A stretch of 64,000 nucleotides of DNA from Arthrobacter sp. B6. GTDB taxonomy: Bacteria; Actinomycetota; Actinomycetes; Actinomycetales; Micrococcaceae. Where the stretch lies: NCBI RefSeq assembly GCF_001663775.1, contig NZ_KV467169.1:883206-947205 (forward strand), given 5' to 3'. This document shows positions 17,542 to 26,673 of the stretch, piece after piece. Position 1 is the stretch's first letter, and each line of letters starts with the position of its first letter. Position numbers and translations under genes: made by a program. Under the pieces are notes generated by a model. That model saw only the letters and a program-made list of their open reading frames with translations, was not told where the DNA came from and searched no databases.

Positions 17542-18998
17542 ACCTCTCGAATCGATTTGCCAAGTTGCGTACTGACGGCGCTGATGTGGCCGAGATCGAC
17601 ACGCCAACAGTGCCGGCCCCACCAGCTTCGACTTTGAGCTCGATTCAGCAGGCCCAGGCCGCAGAGCAGGCATCGGCGGCGCCTACTAGCTTTCAGGTCA
17701 CCTCCGGGAATGCCAGCGAGGCGCTCACCGCGCTTAAAGAACGGGCCAGCCAGGCTTTGTACGAGCGCCTGGGCTCTCGGATCACCGACTCGTCAATGGA
17801 AGAATCCGAGCTGCATCAGTTTGTAAAGGACGAGCTGAAGGCGGTCGTCGACGAAGAACAGGTTCCCCTCTCGACGGTTGAACGGCAGCGCCTAACCCGG
17901 GAGATCATCGACGACGTCCTGGGCCATGGCCCGCTGCAGCGGTACCTCGATGACCCGAGCGTCACGGAAATCATGGTGAACCGCGCGGACCAAATCTACG
18001 TGGAGCGTCACGGCCAGTTGTTCATGACCGACACAAAGTTCGCCAACGAAGAAGCGCTGCGAAAAGTGATTGAACGAATCGTCACCCGTATCGGGCGGCG
18101 GATCGACGAATCCTCGCCGCTCGTAGACGCCCGTCTCTCCGATGGATCCCGCGTTAATGCCATCATCCCGCCTCTCGCTGTCAACGGGGCATCGCTGACC
18201 ATCCGAAAATTCGCTCGGGAAGCGCTCACCGTTGAGAAACTCATCGGATTCGGGAGCCTGTCCCCCGAAATGGCGGAACTGCTCCAAGCATGCGTTCTGG
18301 CAAAAATGAACATCATCGTCTCCGGTGGTACCGGCACCGGCAAGACCACGATGTTGAATGTACTGTCCTCCTTCATCCCTGCCACGGACCGCATCGTAAC
18401 CATCGAGGATGCAGTGGAACTGCAACTTCAGCAGGATCACGTGGTCCGTCTGGAGAGCCGCCCACCCAACATCGAAGGCAAAGGTGAGGTTTCCATCCGC
18501 GATTTGGTGCGCAACTCGTTGCGCATGCGGCCCGACCGGATCGTTGTTGGTGAAGTTCGCGGTGGTGAGTCGCTGGACATGCTTCAGGCAATGAACACTG
18601 GCCATGACGGTTCAATTTCAACCGTCCACGCCAACTCACCGCGAGATGCCGTGGCCCGTTTGGAAACCCTGGTGTTGATGGCCGGCATGGACCTTCCTCT
18701 TCGGGCCATCCGTGAACAGATTGCGTCCGCTGTGAACCTTATTGTTCACATTTCGCGGCTCCGGGATGGGTCCCGCCGAGTTACGCACGTTACCGAAGTA
18801 CAAGGGATGGAAGGTGACATTGTGACCCTCCAGGATGCGTTCGTCTTCGATTACTCGGCTGGCATAGATGCCAACGGACGATTCCTCGGCAAGCCGATAC
18901 CGACGGGCGTTCGGCCGCGCTTCACCGACAGATTCGCTGAGCTTGGAATCAAAATATCTCCCGCGGTGTTCGGCGCCCAGGCCGCCAGGAGCCGATGA
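17538..18998 (+). CDS. cpaF: CpaF/TadA secretion ATPase, cluster 1
   Basis: Hexameric cytoplasmic ATPase that powers Tad pilus assembly. Walker A GGTGTGKTT is at residues 263-271; the Asp box, Walker B region (RIVVGEVRGGE) and His box (GHDGSISTVHAN) follow in the usual order. The N-terminal 60 residues are an Ala/Gln/Pro-rich linker that differs in length from the cluster 2 homologue. ATG 17538 lies in the cpaE stop (ATGA), giving 486 residues. Very similar to the cluster 2 copy over the ATPase core. Confidence 0.93.
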   Translation: MNLSNRFAKLRTDGADVAEIDTPTVPAPPASTLSSIQQAQAAEQASAAPTSFQVTSGNASEALTALKERASQALYERLGSRITDSSMEESELHQFVKDELKAVVDEEQVPLSTVERQRLTREIIDDVLGHGPLQRYLDDPSVTEIMVNRADQIYVERHGQLFMTDTKFANEEALRKVIERIVTRIGRRIDESSPLVDARLSDGSRVNAIIPPLAVNGASLTIRKFAREALTVEKLIGFGSLSPEMAELLQACVLAKMNIIVSGGTGTGKTTMLNVLSSFIPATDRIVTIEDAVELQLQQDHVVRLESRPPNIEGKGEVSIRDLVRNSLRMRPDRIVVGEVRGGESLDMLQAMNTGHDGSISTVHANSPRDAVARLETLVLMAGMDLPLRAIREQIASAVNLIVHISRLRDGSRRVTHVTEVQGMEGDIVTLQDAFVFDYSAGIDANGRFLGKPIPTGVRPRFTDRFAELGIKISPAVFGAQAARSR

Positions 18999-19951
18999 TG
19001 GAGGCCCCGGAAGTCCCGGCAACTTTCTTCGTGGTTGGAATCCTGTTGGTCTTCGCCGCAGTGATCATTTTGTTCGCAGTCGTCTTCAAACCGCAGAATG
19101 TCATACCCGTTTCGCGGCGCCGCCCGGAAGCGGTTCTGACGACATCCGGACTTACGCGACTCACAGATTCCGCGGTCGGCGTGATCAACAAGCGCCTCAA
19201 AGCGCGGAGCGGTTTCCTGGTTGACCGAGAGAAACTGGAAAGGGCAGGCCTGAAAACCCAGCCTGCAAACTTCCTGCTGATGATGGGTGCCGGGGCCTTT
19301 GTCGGTTCGGTCGTTGGATTCCTTTTGGGCGGGTTTCTCATCGCAGTACTTCTGCTCGCAGCGGTTCCGGCAGGCATGCTCACTTATTTGTCCTTGCTAA
19401 CCTCCAAGCGGCAGAGCAAGTTCGATGAGCAACTGCCTGACACGCTCCAGATGCTGACAGGCAGCATGCGCGCCGGACACAGCCTCCTGCGGGCCATCGA
19501 TGCATCAGCGCAGGAGTCTGACGTTCCAATGTCCGAGGAACTCAGCAGGATCATCAATGAGACAAGGATTGGCCGGGACCTTGGGGAATCCATGGTTGAC
19601 GTTTCCAAGCGAACGGGAAGCGAGGATTTCTCGTGGATTTCGCAAGCAATCGAAATCCATCGCGAGGTAGGCGGGGACCTTGCCGAGGTTCTGGATCACG
19701 TCGGTGAAACAATCCGCGACCGCAACCAAATCACTAGGCAAGTGAAAGCACTCAGCGCTGAAGGCAAAATGTCTGCTGCGGTTCTCATGGGACTCCCTAT
19801 TGTGCTGTTCTTCGCCCTGATCTTCATCAACCCCCAGTACGCCAAAACTTTTACGACGACCGTTCCAGGTTTTCTTATGTTGGGCGCTGCCGGCGTGATG
19901 TTGACGGCTGGCGGATTCTGGCTCAGCCGACTTATCAAGCCGAAGTATTAG
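18995..19951 (+). CDS. tadB: TadB-like type II secretion F-domain membrane protein, cluster 1
   Basis: Platform protein of the Tad machine, the partner of CpaF in the inner membrane. An N-terminal helix (FFVVGILLVFAAVIILFAVVF) and a pair of helices near residues 90-130 precede the GspF-type domain: FDEQLPDTLQMLTGSMRAGHSLLRAID. Two more helices follow at the C-terminus. 318 residues. The start overlaps the cpaF stop by 4 nt; the second ATG of ATGATG is an equal alternative. Confidence 0.87.
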   Translation: MMEAPEVPATFFVVGILLVFAAVIILFAVVFKPQNVIPVSRRRPEAVLTTSGLTRLTDSAVGVINKRLKARSGFLVDREKLERAGLKTQPANFLLMMGAGAFVGSVVGFLLGGFLIAVLLLAAVPAGMLTYLSLLTSKRQSKFDEQLPDTLQMLTGSMRAGHSLLRAIDASAQESDVPMSEELSRIINETRIGRDLGESMVDVSKRTGSEDFSWISQAIEIHREVGGDLAEVLDHVGETIRDRNQITRQVKALSAEGKMSAAVLMGLPIVLFFALIFINPQYAKTFTTTVPGFLMLGAAGVMLTAGGFWLSRLIKPKY

Positions 19952-19961
19952 GAGGGGCGAC

Positions 19962-20834
19962 ATGTCACCCATCGCACTTGGCGCCATGCTCGCCATCGTT
20001 CTTCCCATCTCATTCCTCGTCTGGATGGCCTTTGCCACGGATCGGGTTGCCATCCGCAACATCCAGGCCAACCTGGGACAACGGGCTCGCAACACCACGC
20101 GCCCGAGCTTGGCAATCCAATTCAGCGGCATGACTCGCCGGATTACTCCAGGCAGCTACGCGGCCTGGCTGGACAAGCAGCTTGCAGGAGTAGGCCGTCC
20201 CAAGCAATGGCCTATTGAAAGGCTTCTGGCCGTCAAGCCTCTGCTCGGACTCGGCGCAGGATTCCTCGGGCTTCTTAATCTGCTCGCCTCCCCGTCTCCT
20301 GCCCGCATCGCTATCCTGCTCGCAGCCATCGCGTTCGGCTACTTTGCGCCCGACCTGTTGCTGCGGAGCAACGCGGAGAAGCGGAGGAAGGCGATCCAGC
20401 AAGAGTTGCCAAACACTCTGGATCAGATGCTGATCTCCGTCCAGGCCGGGCTGGGCTTCGAAGCCGCGATGGCCCGCGCGGCCCAAAACGGTGCAGGTCC
20501 CCTCGCTGACGAGTTCATCCGCACTCTCCAGGACATGCAGGTAGGGCGCTCGCGCAAAGAAGCCTACTTGGCGATGTCCGAGAGGGCTGATGTACCGGAC
20601 CTCCGCAGCTTCATTCGCTCAATTGTTCAGGCGGACGCGTACGGCATCGCCATCGCGAAGGTGCTGAAGATTCAGGCGAAAGAAATGCGCATGAAGCGTC
20701 GTCAACGCGCTGAGGAGCATGCCATGAAGATTCCGGTGAAGATTCTTTTCCCACTCATTTTCTTCATTTTCCCAACTCTGTTCATTATTCTGCTCGGGCC
20801 GGCAGTCATGAACATCATCGCGGCATTCTCCTAA
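19962..20834 (+). CDS. tadC: TadC-like type II secretion F-domain membrane protein, cluster 1
   Basis: Second platform protein of the Tad machine. Helix at the N-terminus, a helix pair around residues 85-130, then the F-domain (LPNTLDQMLISVQAGLGFEAAMARAA ... LQDMQVGRSRKEAYLAMSER) and C-terminal helices (KILFPLIFFIFPTLFIILLGPAVM). 290 residues. Shine-Dalgarno AGGAGGGG sits just before the ATG. The next gene, a pilin, begins 8 nt downstream. Confidence 0.87.
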   Translation: MSPIALGAMLAIVLPISFLVWMAFATDRVAIRNIQANLGQRARNTTRPSLAIQFSGMTRRITPGSYAAWLDKQLAGVGRPKQWPIERLLAVKPLLGLGAGFLGLLNLLASPSPARIAILLAAIAFGYFAPDLLLRSNAEKRRKAIQQELPNTLDQMLISVQAGLGFEAAMARAAQNGAGPLADEFIRTLQDMQVGRSRKEAYLAMSERADVPDLRSFIRSIVQADAYGIAIAKVLKIQAKEMRMKRRQRAEEHAMKIPVKILFPLIFFIFPTLFIILLGPAVMNIIAAFS

Positions 20835-20842
20835 GCGGACCA

Positions 20843-21055
20843 ATGAAACACCTGACAGAGCATCTGGGCTACATCTGGACTCTTACCACGGGCATCTGGG
20901 CCCAGGAGAAAGGCGCAACAGCAACGGAGTACGGCGTTCTTGTCGGTTTCGTTGCCATCGTGATCCTCGCTGGAGTTGGCCTTTTCGGGACTTCCCTCAA
21001 CGGCGTTTACATGGACCTCTCCGCTGGTGTGCAGACGGCTCTCGGCATTCCCTAA
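20843..21055 (+). CDS. flp: Flp-type pilin, copy 3 (end of cluster 1)
   Basis: 70-residue pilin precursor: leader to QEKGATATEYGVLVGFVAIV, the Flp processing site, then a helix and the tail SLNGVYMDLSAGVQTALGIP. It sits after tadC rather than at the head of the cluster. It differs from copies 1 and 2 in leader, helix and tail. A strong hairpin follows, so it is probably the last gene of cluster 1. Confidence 0.9.
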   Translation: MKHLTEHLGYIWTLTTGIWAQEKGATATEYGVLVGFVAIVILAGVGLFGTSLNGVYMDLSAGVQTALGIP

Positions 21056-21114
21056 CCAAATCCGGGCTTTCTCCTTAACCCACCCCCACCGCGCCATCCG
21101 GCGCCCCAAAGACC

Positions 21115-21147
21115 GGACCCCCTCGGCACCCAGAACCGAGGGGGTCC
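21115..21147 (+). terminator. Hairpin terminator at the end of Tad cluster 1
   Basis: Perfect 12 bp stem: GGACCCCCTCGG (21115-21126) pairs with CCGAGGGGGTCC (21136-21147), 9 nt loop, then GCTTGTG. The U-tract is weak, so termination may be partial. It separates cluster 1 from cluster 2; the remaining gap to 21339 holds a possible extended -10 (TGCTATGTT, 21279-21287) and no gene. Confidence 0.65.
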
Positions 21148-21339
21148 GCTTGTGCGCCCAGACATCCCGGATTCCAAGCTTCAGCGCAGGGCCAGCAAAG
21201 GAAAAGCGCAGGAAGAGAGCATGTTGGGAAGGCTTAGCACAGGATGATGCAAATTCCCGTCAATGGGCCATCAAGCGTTGCTATGTTTTTGTCAGAGCTG
21301 GTGCAGGACCAGCTTTCCCACTCGCTCAGGAGTCTCAAA

Positions 21340-21585
21340 ATGCTTTCTCTTTACACGAACCTCGCAGTCCGCCTCCAGCGCAACGAAAAGGGTGCCACCG
21401 CCGTCGAGTACGGCATCATGGTTGGCCTCATCGCTGTTGTCATCATCGTTGCCGTCACCCTTCTTGGTGGCTCGTTGAACACAATGTTCGAAGAAGTGCA
21501 GTGCCGGGTCGGCGGCGGCGCATGGACGGCAACCGCGGGAACCGCTACCACGTCCGCTACCGGATCCTGCGCCTACACTCCCTGA
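21340..21585 (+). CDS. flp: Flp-type pilin, copy 4 (head of cluster 2)
   Basis: 81-residue pilin precursor. Leader, then NEKGATAVEYGIMVGLIAVVIIV, the Flp site and helix. The C-terminal tail is longer than in the other pilins and carries two cysteines (EEVQCRVGGGAW ... ATGSCAYTP), which might form a disulphide outside the cell. ATG 21340 is chosen over an open frame from 21244 because AGGAG (21328-21332) lies 7 nt before it and the leader then has normal length. Confidence 0.9.
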   Translation: MLSLYTNLAVRLQRNEKGATAVEYGIMVGLIAVVIIVAVTLLGGSLNTMFEEVQCRVGGGAWTATAGTATTSATGSCAYTP

Positions 21586-21692
21586 GTCAGGGGACGCCCC
21601 ACCAGGCAGCACGAGGCACAAGAGTGGCGGCGGCCTATGCCGCCGCCACTGTTCATGTAAACGGCCGACTGACTACCCCGAAAGGCTTCTCC

Positions 21693-22085
21693 ATGTCCAG
21701 GGCATCCGAGCGCGGCGCCGTTGCGGTCGAGTTCGCGATCGTCGCACCCCTCCTGGTCATGCTGCTCTTAGGGATCATGGAATTCAGCCGCGTCTACAAC
21801 GCGCAGGCGTCGCTCTCGGCTGCCGCGCGTGAAGGGGTCCGGGTCATGGCAATCTCCAACAACGTCACCGCGGCCCGAAATGCAGCTAAGAGCACAGCGC
21901 TTTCCCTACAGCCCGGCTTGGCAGATGCGAACATCACCTTCAAGAACCTCGATACGCCCACATCAATAACGTGTGCACCCGGCCACCGCATGTCCATCAC
22001 CATCACGTACACCCTGTCCACCATGACAGGCATAGCCGGCCCCTTCACCATGACGGGCAAAGGAGCAATGCTGTGCGGCGGCTGA
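21693..22085 (+). CDS. tadE: TadE-like pseudopilin, cluster 2
   Basis: 130-residue pseudopilin with processing site SERGAVAVEFAIVAP and helix LLVMLLLGIMEFSRV. AAAGG lies about 8 nt before ATG 21693; the open frame runs far upstream to 20976 through the pilin gene in another frame and is not real there. The C-terminus FTMTGKGAMLCGG matches the cluster 1 copy and overlaps the tadG start by 13 nt in the same arrangement. Confidence 0.85.
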   Translation: MSRASERGAVAVEFAIVAPLLVMLLLGIMEFSRVYNAQASLSAAAREGVRVMAISNNVTAARNAAKSTALSLQPGLADANITFKNLDTPTSITCAPGHRMSITITYTLSTMTGIAGPFTMTGKGAMLCGG

Positions 22086-23104
22086 ACCGAACCGACGTGA
22101 AGAACGACGGCGAACGCGGCGCCGTAAGCGTCATCGTCTCCATGATGTTGGTGGCACTTTTAGGTTTCGGCGCCATCGCCGTGGATGTGGGCATGCTCTA
22201 CGCCGAACGGACCCAGCTCCGAAACGGAGCCGACGCCGCTGCCTTGGCGATCGCCCAAAAGTGCGCTAAGAGCGTCAGTGATCCGGACTGTTCTGCAACT
22301 TCTTCCCTTGCCGCATCCCTCACCAGCGGCAACGCCAACGATGGCCTCAGCAACATCAAGTCCACCGTCCTGGACAAAACTGCCCGGACAGTAACTGTGA
22401 CTGCGTCCGCGCAGGAGGCCGGCCACTCCCCCAATGAAGTCTCCCTCTTCTTCGCCCGTGCCCTGGGAATGAATACGGCGGAGGTCAACGCCCCGGCAAC
22501 CGTCGCCTGGGGCAGCCCGGAAAAGGGGCCCACAGCATTCCCTATCACCGTCTCGGTTTGCCAGGTTCGAAGCAAGACTGACGTGATGCAGCTTCTCCAG
22601 TTGCATGGGAAGAACGCCAACCCCGACTGCAACTACGGGCCGTCCGGGGCCGCAGTCGAGGGCGGGTTCGGTGAACTTAAGCAGGACCCCGGCCAGTGCG
22701 GCGCGATCATCGACATCGCCACCAGCACTGCCGGCGGAGACACCGGTAACAATGCGCCGCCGAACTGTGAGGCGACATTGAACGGCTGGGCGGCGGACAT
22801 GAATGCGGGCAAGGACGTCATCCTCTTGCTGCCCATCTTCAATTCAGTGACCGGCACCGGCACAAATGCAGTCTTCGGGCTTACAACCTTCGCCGCATTC
22901 AGGGTTGCCGGGTGGAAGGTTGGCAACGCGGGCCTTCCCTATACCTTCCGCAACAGGTCACCGGACGTCCCTTCAGCCCTGGAATGCAGAGAACCATGCC
23001 GGGGCATCATCGGAACCTTCGTCAAATACGTTTCCTTGGCCGACGGCTACACCCTGGGGCCAATAAACGCGGACGGCGCAACAGTCGTCGAACTCAGCTA
23101 TTAG
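22073..23104 (+). CDS. tadG: TadG-like pilus assembly protein, cluster 2
   Basis: 343-residue homologue of the cluster 1 TadG. N-terminal block GERGAVSVIVSMMLVALLGFGAI followed by AVDVGMLYAERTQLRNGADAAALA, then a cysteine-containing extracytoplasmic region with GDTGNNAPPNC (cluster 1 has GSDPGNNPPSGC). GTG 22073, seven nt after AGGAG inside tadE, is the natural start; the reading frame is open further upstream because it crosses tadE in another frame. Confidence 0.82.
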   Translation: MRRLNRTDVKNDGERGAVSVIVSMMLVALLGFGAIAVDVGMLYAERTQLRNGADAAALAIAQKCAKSVSDPDCSATSSLAASLTSGNANDGLSNIKSTVLDKTARTVTVTASAQEAGHSPNEVSLFFARALGMNTAEVNAPATVAWGSPEKGPTAFPITVSVCQVRSKTDVMQLLQLHGKNANPDCNYGPSGAAVEGGFGELKQDPGQCGAIIDIATSTAGGDTGNNAPPNCEATLNGWAADMNAGKDVILLLPIFNSVTGTGTNAVFGLTTFAAFRVAGWKVGNAGLPYTFRNRSPDVPSALECREPCRGIIGTFVKYVSLADGYTLGPINADGATVVELSY

Positions 23105-23146
23105 TTCAGGGAAAACCATGATTTGTGAAACCTACAGGAGCAGTCA

Positions 23147-23917
23147 GTGAAGTCACGTTTATTGGCCGGAGTGGTGGCAGTGCTGCTAGCCATTGTTGGA
23201 GCGGTCATCGTGGTGTCCTACGCCCAGGGAGCCGATCAGCGGGCGGTCAGCGGACTGGACCCTGTCGGCGTCCTGGTTGTGACCAAAGCCGTTCCGGCAG
23301 GTTCCTCCGCTGAGACGCTGAAGGCATCGGTTGCCCTTCAGGAACTTCCTGGTACCGCCGTCGCTAAGACTGCCCTGAACACGCTGGACGGAGCGGTCGG
23401 GAAGGTCACGTCCGCAGACCTCGTCCCCGGCGAGCAACTGCTTGCAGAGCGGCTGATCTCGCCTGAGGAACTGAGGACCTTGGGTTCGGTCCCTGTCCCG
23501 GCAGGCCTGCAGGAAGTCTCCTTCCAGCTGGAACCCCAGCGCGTTGTGGGCGGACGCCTGGCGGCGGGCGACACTGTGGGCATCTTCATCACCATGCCCA
23601 GTGGCGGCATCGAAGCCAAGGCCGATCAGGAAACCGTACAACTGTCCATCCGCAAAGCACTGGTGACCGCCGTCCAACGGGCACCGGAAGGGGCTGTGGC
23701 AAATCCGGCCCCATCGGCGAGCGCGGAACCGGCACCGGATCCCCGTGACGTGAACCTCCCCACCGGACTTCTTATGGTCACTGTTGCGGTGAACGACATC
23801 AATGCGGACAAGATCGTCTTCGCCTCAGAATTCGCTGCCCTCTGGCTCAGCAAGGAACCGCTCGACGCGCAGGACAGCGGACCGCGCGTCATGACCAGGT
23901 CGGACCTCTACAAATGA
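23147..23917 (+). CDS. cpaB: CpaB/RcpC-like Flp pilus assembly protein, cluster 2
   Basis: 256 residues: N-terminal helix (LLAGVVAVLLAIVGAVIVV), SAF domain (VLVVTKAVPAGSSAETL ... VTSADLVPGEQLLAERLI) and C-terminal domain (VPAGLQEVSFQLEPQRVVGGRLAAGD). The GTG start is preceded by AGGAG. The linker near residue 190 is Ala/Pro-rich instead of Gln/Ser-rich as in cluster 1. The stop overlaps the cpaE start (ATGA). Confidence 0.87.
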   Translation: MKSRLLAGVVAVLLAIVGAVIVVSYAQGADQRAVSGLDPVGVLVVTKAVPAGSSAETLKASVALQELPGTAVAKTALNTLDGAVGKVTSADLVPGEQLLAERLISPEELRTLGSVPVPAGLQEVSFQLEPQRVVGGRLAAGDTVGIFITMPSGGIEAKADQETVQLSIRKALVTAVQRAPEGAVANPAPSASAEPAPDPRDVNLPTGLLMVTVAVNDINADKIVFASEFAALWLSKEPLDAQDSGPRVMTRSDLYK

Positions 23918-25110
23918 GCCGCTTTGTCGTTATTACTCCCGACGTCAGCTTCGACGCCCGCCTCCGTCAAGCTGTTGCCGGCGGCCTGCAGGGAGGCGTA
24001 CAGACTTTCTTCACTACCCTGCTGCCCGCGGACCCGCACGAACTCTTCGCCAGCCTGGACCAGGAACATCCTGAAGTGCTGGTCCTGGGACCGGAAGTGC
24101 CTCTGGACGAAGCACTCCGGTTCGCGACGGTCCTGAACGTCGGTTTCCCGGAACTGAGCGTCATCGTAGCCGCAGAGCCTGACCCCGATTTCCTTCTGCA
24201 CGCCATGCGGGCAGGCATCCGGGACATCGCCTCCCCCCACTCGGATCCAGCGCAGCTTCGGGTGCTCCTGGAGCGTGCCAGCCAGTCCTTCGCGCACCGG
24301 TACCGTGCAACGGCGCCCCAGCAAGCGCCGGAGTCCAACAAGGGCCTGGTCATCGGCGTCTTCTCCCCCAAGGGCGGCGTGGGCAAAACTACCATCGCCA
24401 CCAACATCGCCATCGGGCTGGGCAAGGTAGCGCCCATGAGCGTGGTCATTGTGGACCTGGACCTGCAGTTCGGGGACGTGGCTTCCGGGCTTTACCTTGA
24501 CCCCGAGCACACGGTGACGGACGCGGTGTCGCCCGCCGCGAGCCAGGACTCCTTGGTCCTCAAAGCCTTCCTCACCGTCCACCCGGGCAGCATCTATGCG
24601 CTCTGTGCTCCCCCAACGCCCGTGGACGCGGACGAGATCACCCCGGACCAGATCAGCCGGCTTCTGGAACAGCTGTCTGAACAGTTCCAGTACGTCGTGG
24701 TGGACACGGCACCCGGTCTGCCGGAAATTGGGCTCGCCGCCATGGAAAAGTGCACGGACGTGGTGTGGGTCAGCGGCATGGATATCCCCAGCGTCCGTGG
24801 CCTGCGCTCGGGCCTGGATATCCTCCGCCAGCTGGACGTTCTTCCGGACACCCGGCACGTGGTCCTGAACATGGCCGATGCCAAAACCGGCCTAACCGTC
24901 CAGGACCTCGAATCGACCATCGGAGCGCCCGTAGACGTGAGCATCCCTCGGTCCCGCGCCGTGGCGCTGTCCACCAACCGCGGAATCCCCGTCCTCCAGG
25001 AGCCCGTAAAGGACCCCGCAACCAAAGGGCTGAACCAGCTCGTGGAACGCTTCAACCCTGCGTGGCGGGAAAAATCGCAGCGCAAACTCCACCGAAGGGT
25101 AGTGGTCTAG
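23914..25110 (+). CDS. cpaE: CpaE/TadZ-like ATPase with receiver-like N-domain, cluster 2
   Basis: 398 residues, closely similar to the cluster 1 copy. The receiver-like N-domain has Gly at the phospho-acceptor position (EVLVLGPEVP), so phosphotransfer is unlikely. ATPase motifs: SPKGGVGKTT, VDLDLQFGDVASGL and VDTAPGLPE. It ends HRRVVV, as the cluster 1 protein nearly does. The next ATG follows its stop directly. Confidence 0.88.
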   Translation: MSRFVVITPDVSFDARLRQAVAGGLQGGVQTFFTTLLPADPHELFASLDQEHPEVLVLGPEVPLDEALRFATVLNVGFPELSVIVAAEPDPDFLLHAMRAGIRDIASPHSDPAQLRVLLERASQSFAHRYRATAPQQAPESNKGLVIGVFSPKGGVGKTTIATNIAIGLGKVAPMSVVIVDLDLQFGDVASGLYLDPEHTVTDAVSPAASQDSLVLKAFLTVHPGSIYALCAPPTPVDADEITPDQISRLLEQLSEQFQYVVVDTAPGLPEIGLAAMEKCTDVVWVSGMDIPSVRGLRSGLDILRQLDVLPDTRHVVLNMADAKTGLTVQDLESTIGAPVDVSIPRSRAVALSTNRGIPVLQEPVKDPATKGLNQLVERFNPAWREKSQRKLHRRVVV

Positions 25111-26667
25111 ATGAAACTTTCAGAGCGCATCAGTGCCGCCCAGGGAAAAGCCCAGCCAAGTTCCCAGCCGGCTCCCTCGAAGGCTTCAGCCCCCACGCTC
25201 GATGTGCCGCGTCCTGAAGTTCCTGCCCAGCGCGTGCAGTGGTTTGAACAGGCTCCGGAACAACGGACGACGACGGCGGCACCGCCTGCCGCCGTCGTCG
25301 TCACCGCGCACGCCCATCAGGAAGAGACGCGGCCGAAACCCCTGCAGCCCGTGGACGTCTTCGCCGCCCTCAAGGAAAGGGCAGCGACGGCGCTGTTCGA
25401 ACGTCTTGGCGCCCGCTTCAACGACTCGTCCATCACGGAACAGGAACTGAAGTCCTCAGCCCGGGATGAACTGACACGGATCATCGACGCCGAGCAGGTG
25501 CCGCTCTCCCCCGAGGAACGCACCCGCCTGGTGCAGGATGTGGCCGACGACGTCCTGGGCTACGGTCCGCTTCAACGGCTGCTGGATGATCCCGCGGTCA
25601 CCGAAATCATGGTCAACCGCATGGACCAGATCTACGTGGAGCGCAAAGGGCACCTTACCCTTGCAGACTCCCGCTTCAGCTCCGAGGAGCACCTTCGCAA
25701 GGTCATCGAACGTATCGTCTCCAAAGTGGGCCGCCGCATTGACGAGTCCTCACCCCTGGTGGACGCCCGGTTGGAAGATGGCTCGCGCGTCAACGCCGTT
25801 ATCCCGCCCCTGGCCGTAGGCGGGTCCTCCCTGACCATCCGTAAATTCAGCAAAGTTCCGCTGACCGTCAGGAACCTCATCGACTTCGGCACCCTAACGC
25901 CGGAGATGGCGGAACTGCTCAATGCCTGCGTCAAGGCCAAGCTGAACATCATCGTCTCCGGCGGAACGGGCACGGGCAAGACCACTCTGCTCAACGTCCT
26001 GTCTTCCTTCCTCCCGGCAAACGAACGGATTGTCACCATCGAGGACGCGGTGGAACTCCAGATCCAGCAGGACCACGTGGTCCGGTTGGAGAGCCGCCCT
26101 CCCAACACCGAGGGCAAAGGCGAAGTGACCATCCGCGAACTGCTCCGCAACTCACTGCGTATGCGGCCGGACCGCATTGTGGTGGGCGAGGTCCGCGGCG
26201 GCGAATCGCTGGACATGCTCCAGGCCATGAACACCGGCCACGACGGTTCCCTCTCCACCGTCCACTCCAACTCCCCGCGCGACGCCGTAGCCCGGCTGGA
26301 AACACTGGTGCTGATGGCAGGCATGGACCTGCCGCTGCGGGCCATCCGGGAGCAGATCGCGTCCGCCGTCAACCTGATTGTCCAGATCTCGCGTTTACGT
26401 GACGGTACGCGGCGGATCACCCACGTCACCGAGGTCCAAGGCATGGAAGGGGACATCGTCACCCTCCAGGATGCATTCGTCTTCGATTATTCCGCCGGCG
26501 TTGACCAACACGGGCGCTTTCTGGGCAAACCCGTTGCAACCGGCATCCGGCCGCGGTTTATCGACCGCTTCGAGGACCTCGGAATCCATGTATCGCCAGC
26601 TGTTTTCGCGACCCCGGCCGGTCCTGGTCCGGCTGGTGCGAGCCCTGCCGGACCTGGAAAGGCCTAG
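25111..26667 (+). CDS. cpaF: CpaF/TadA secretion ATPase, cluster 2
   Basis: 518 residues. An N-terminal Pro/Ala/Gln-rich linker of about 90 residues is longer than in cluster 1. From residue 95 on it follows the cluster 1 protein closely: Walker A GGTGTGKTT at residues 284-292, Walker B region RIVVGEVRGGE, His box GHDGSLSTVHSN. The C-terminus ends in a Gly/Pro/Ala-rich tail not present in cluster 1. GC content is higher than in the cluster 1 gene. Confidence 0.93.
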   Translation: MKLSERISAAQGKAQPSSQPAPSKASAPTLDVPRPEVPAQRVQWFEQAPEQRTTTAAPPAAVVVTAHAHQEETRPKPLQPVDVFAALKERAATALFERLGARFNDSSITEQELKSSARDELTRIIDAEQVPLSPEERTRLVQDVADDVLGYGPLQRLLDDPAVTEIMVNRMDQIYVERKGHLTLADSRFSSEEHLRKVIERIVSKVGRRIDESSPLVDARLEDGSRVNAVIPPLAVGGSSLTIRKFSKVPLTVRNLIDFGTLTPEMAELLNACVKAKLNIIVSGGTGTGKTTLLNVLSSFLPANERIVTIEDAVELQIQQDHVVRLESRPPNTEGKGEVTIRELLRNSLRMRPDRIVVGEVRGGESLDMLQAMNTGHDGSLSTVHSNSPRDAVARLETLVLMAGMDLPLRAIREQIASAVNLIVQISRLRDGTRRITHVTEVQGMEGDIVTLQDAFVFDYSAGVDQHGRFLGKPVATGIRPRFIDRFEDLGIHVSPAVFATPAGPGPAGASPAGPGKA

Positions 26668-26673
26668 GTCGCC

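Noticed and set aside
20976..21692. Extension of tadE cluster 2 into the pilin genes
   Set aside because: It crosses flp copies 3 and 4 in another frame; the real start has its own ribosome-binding site and a pseudopilin leader.
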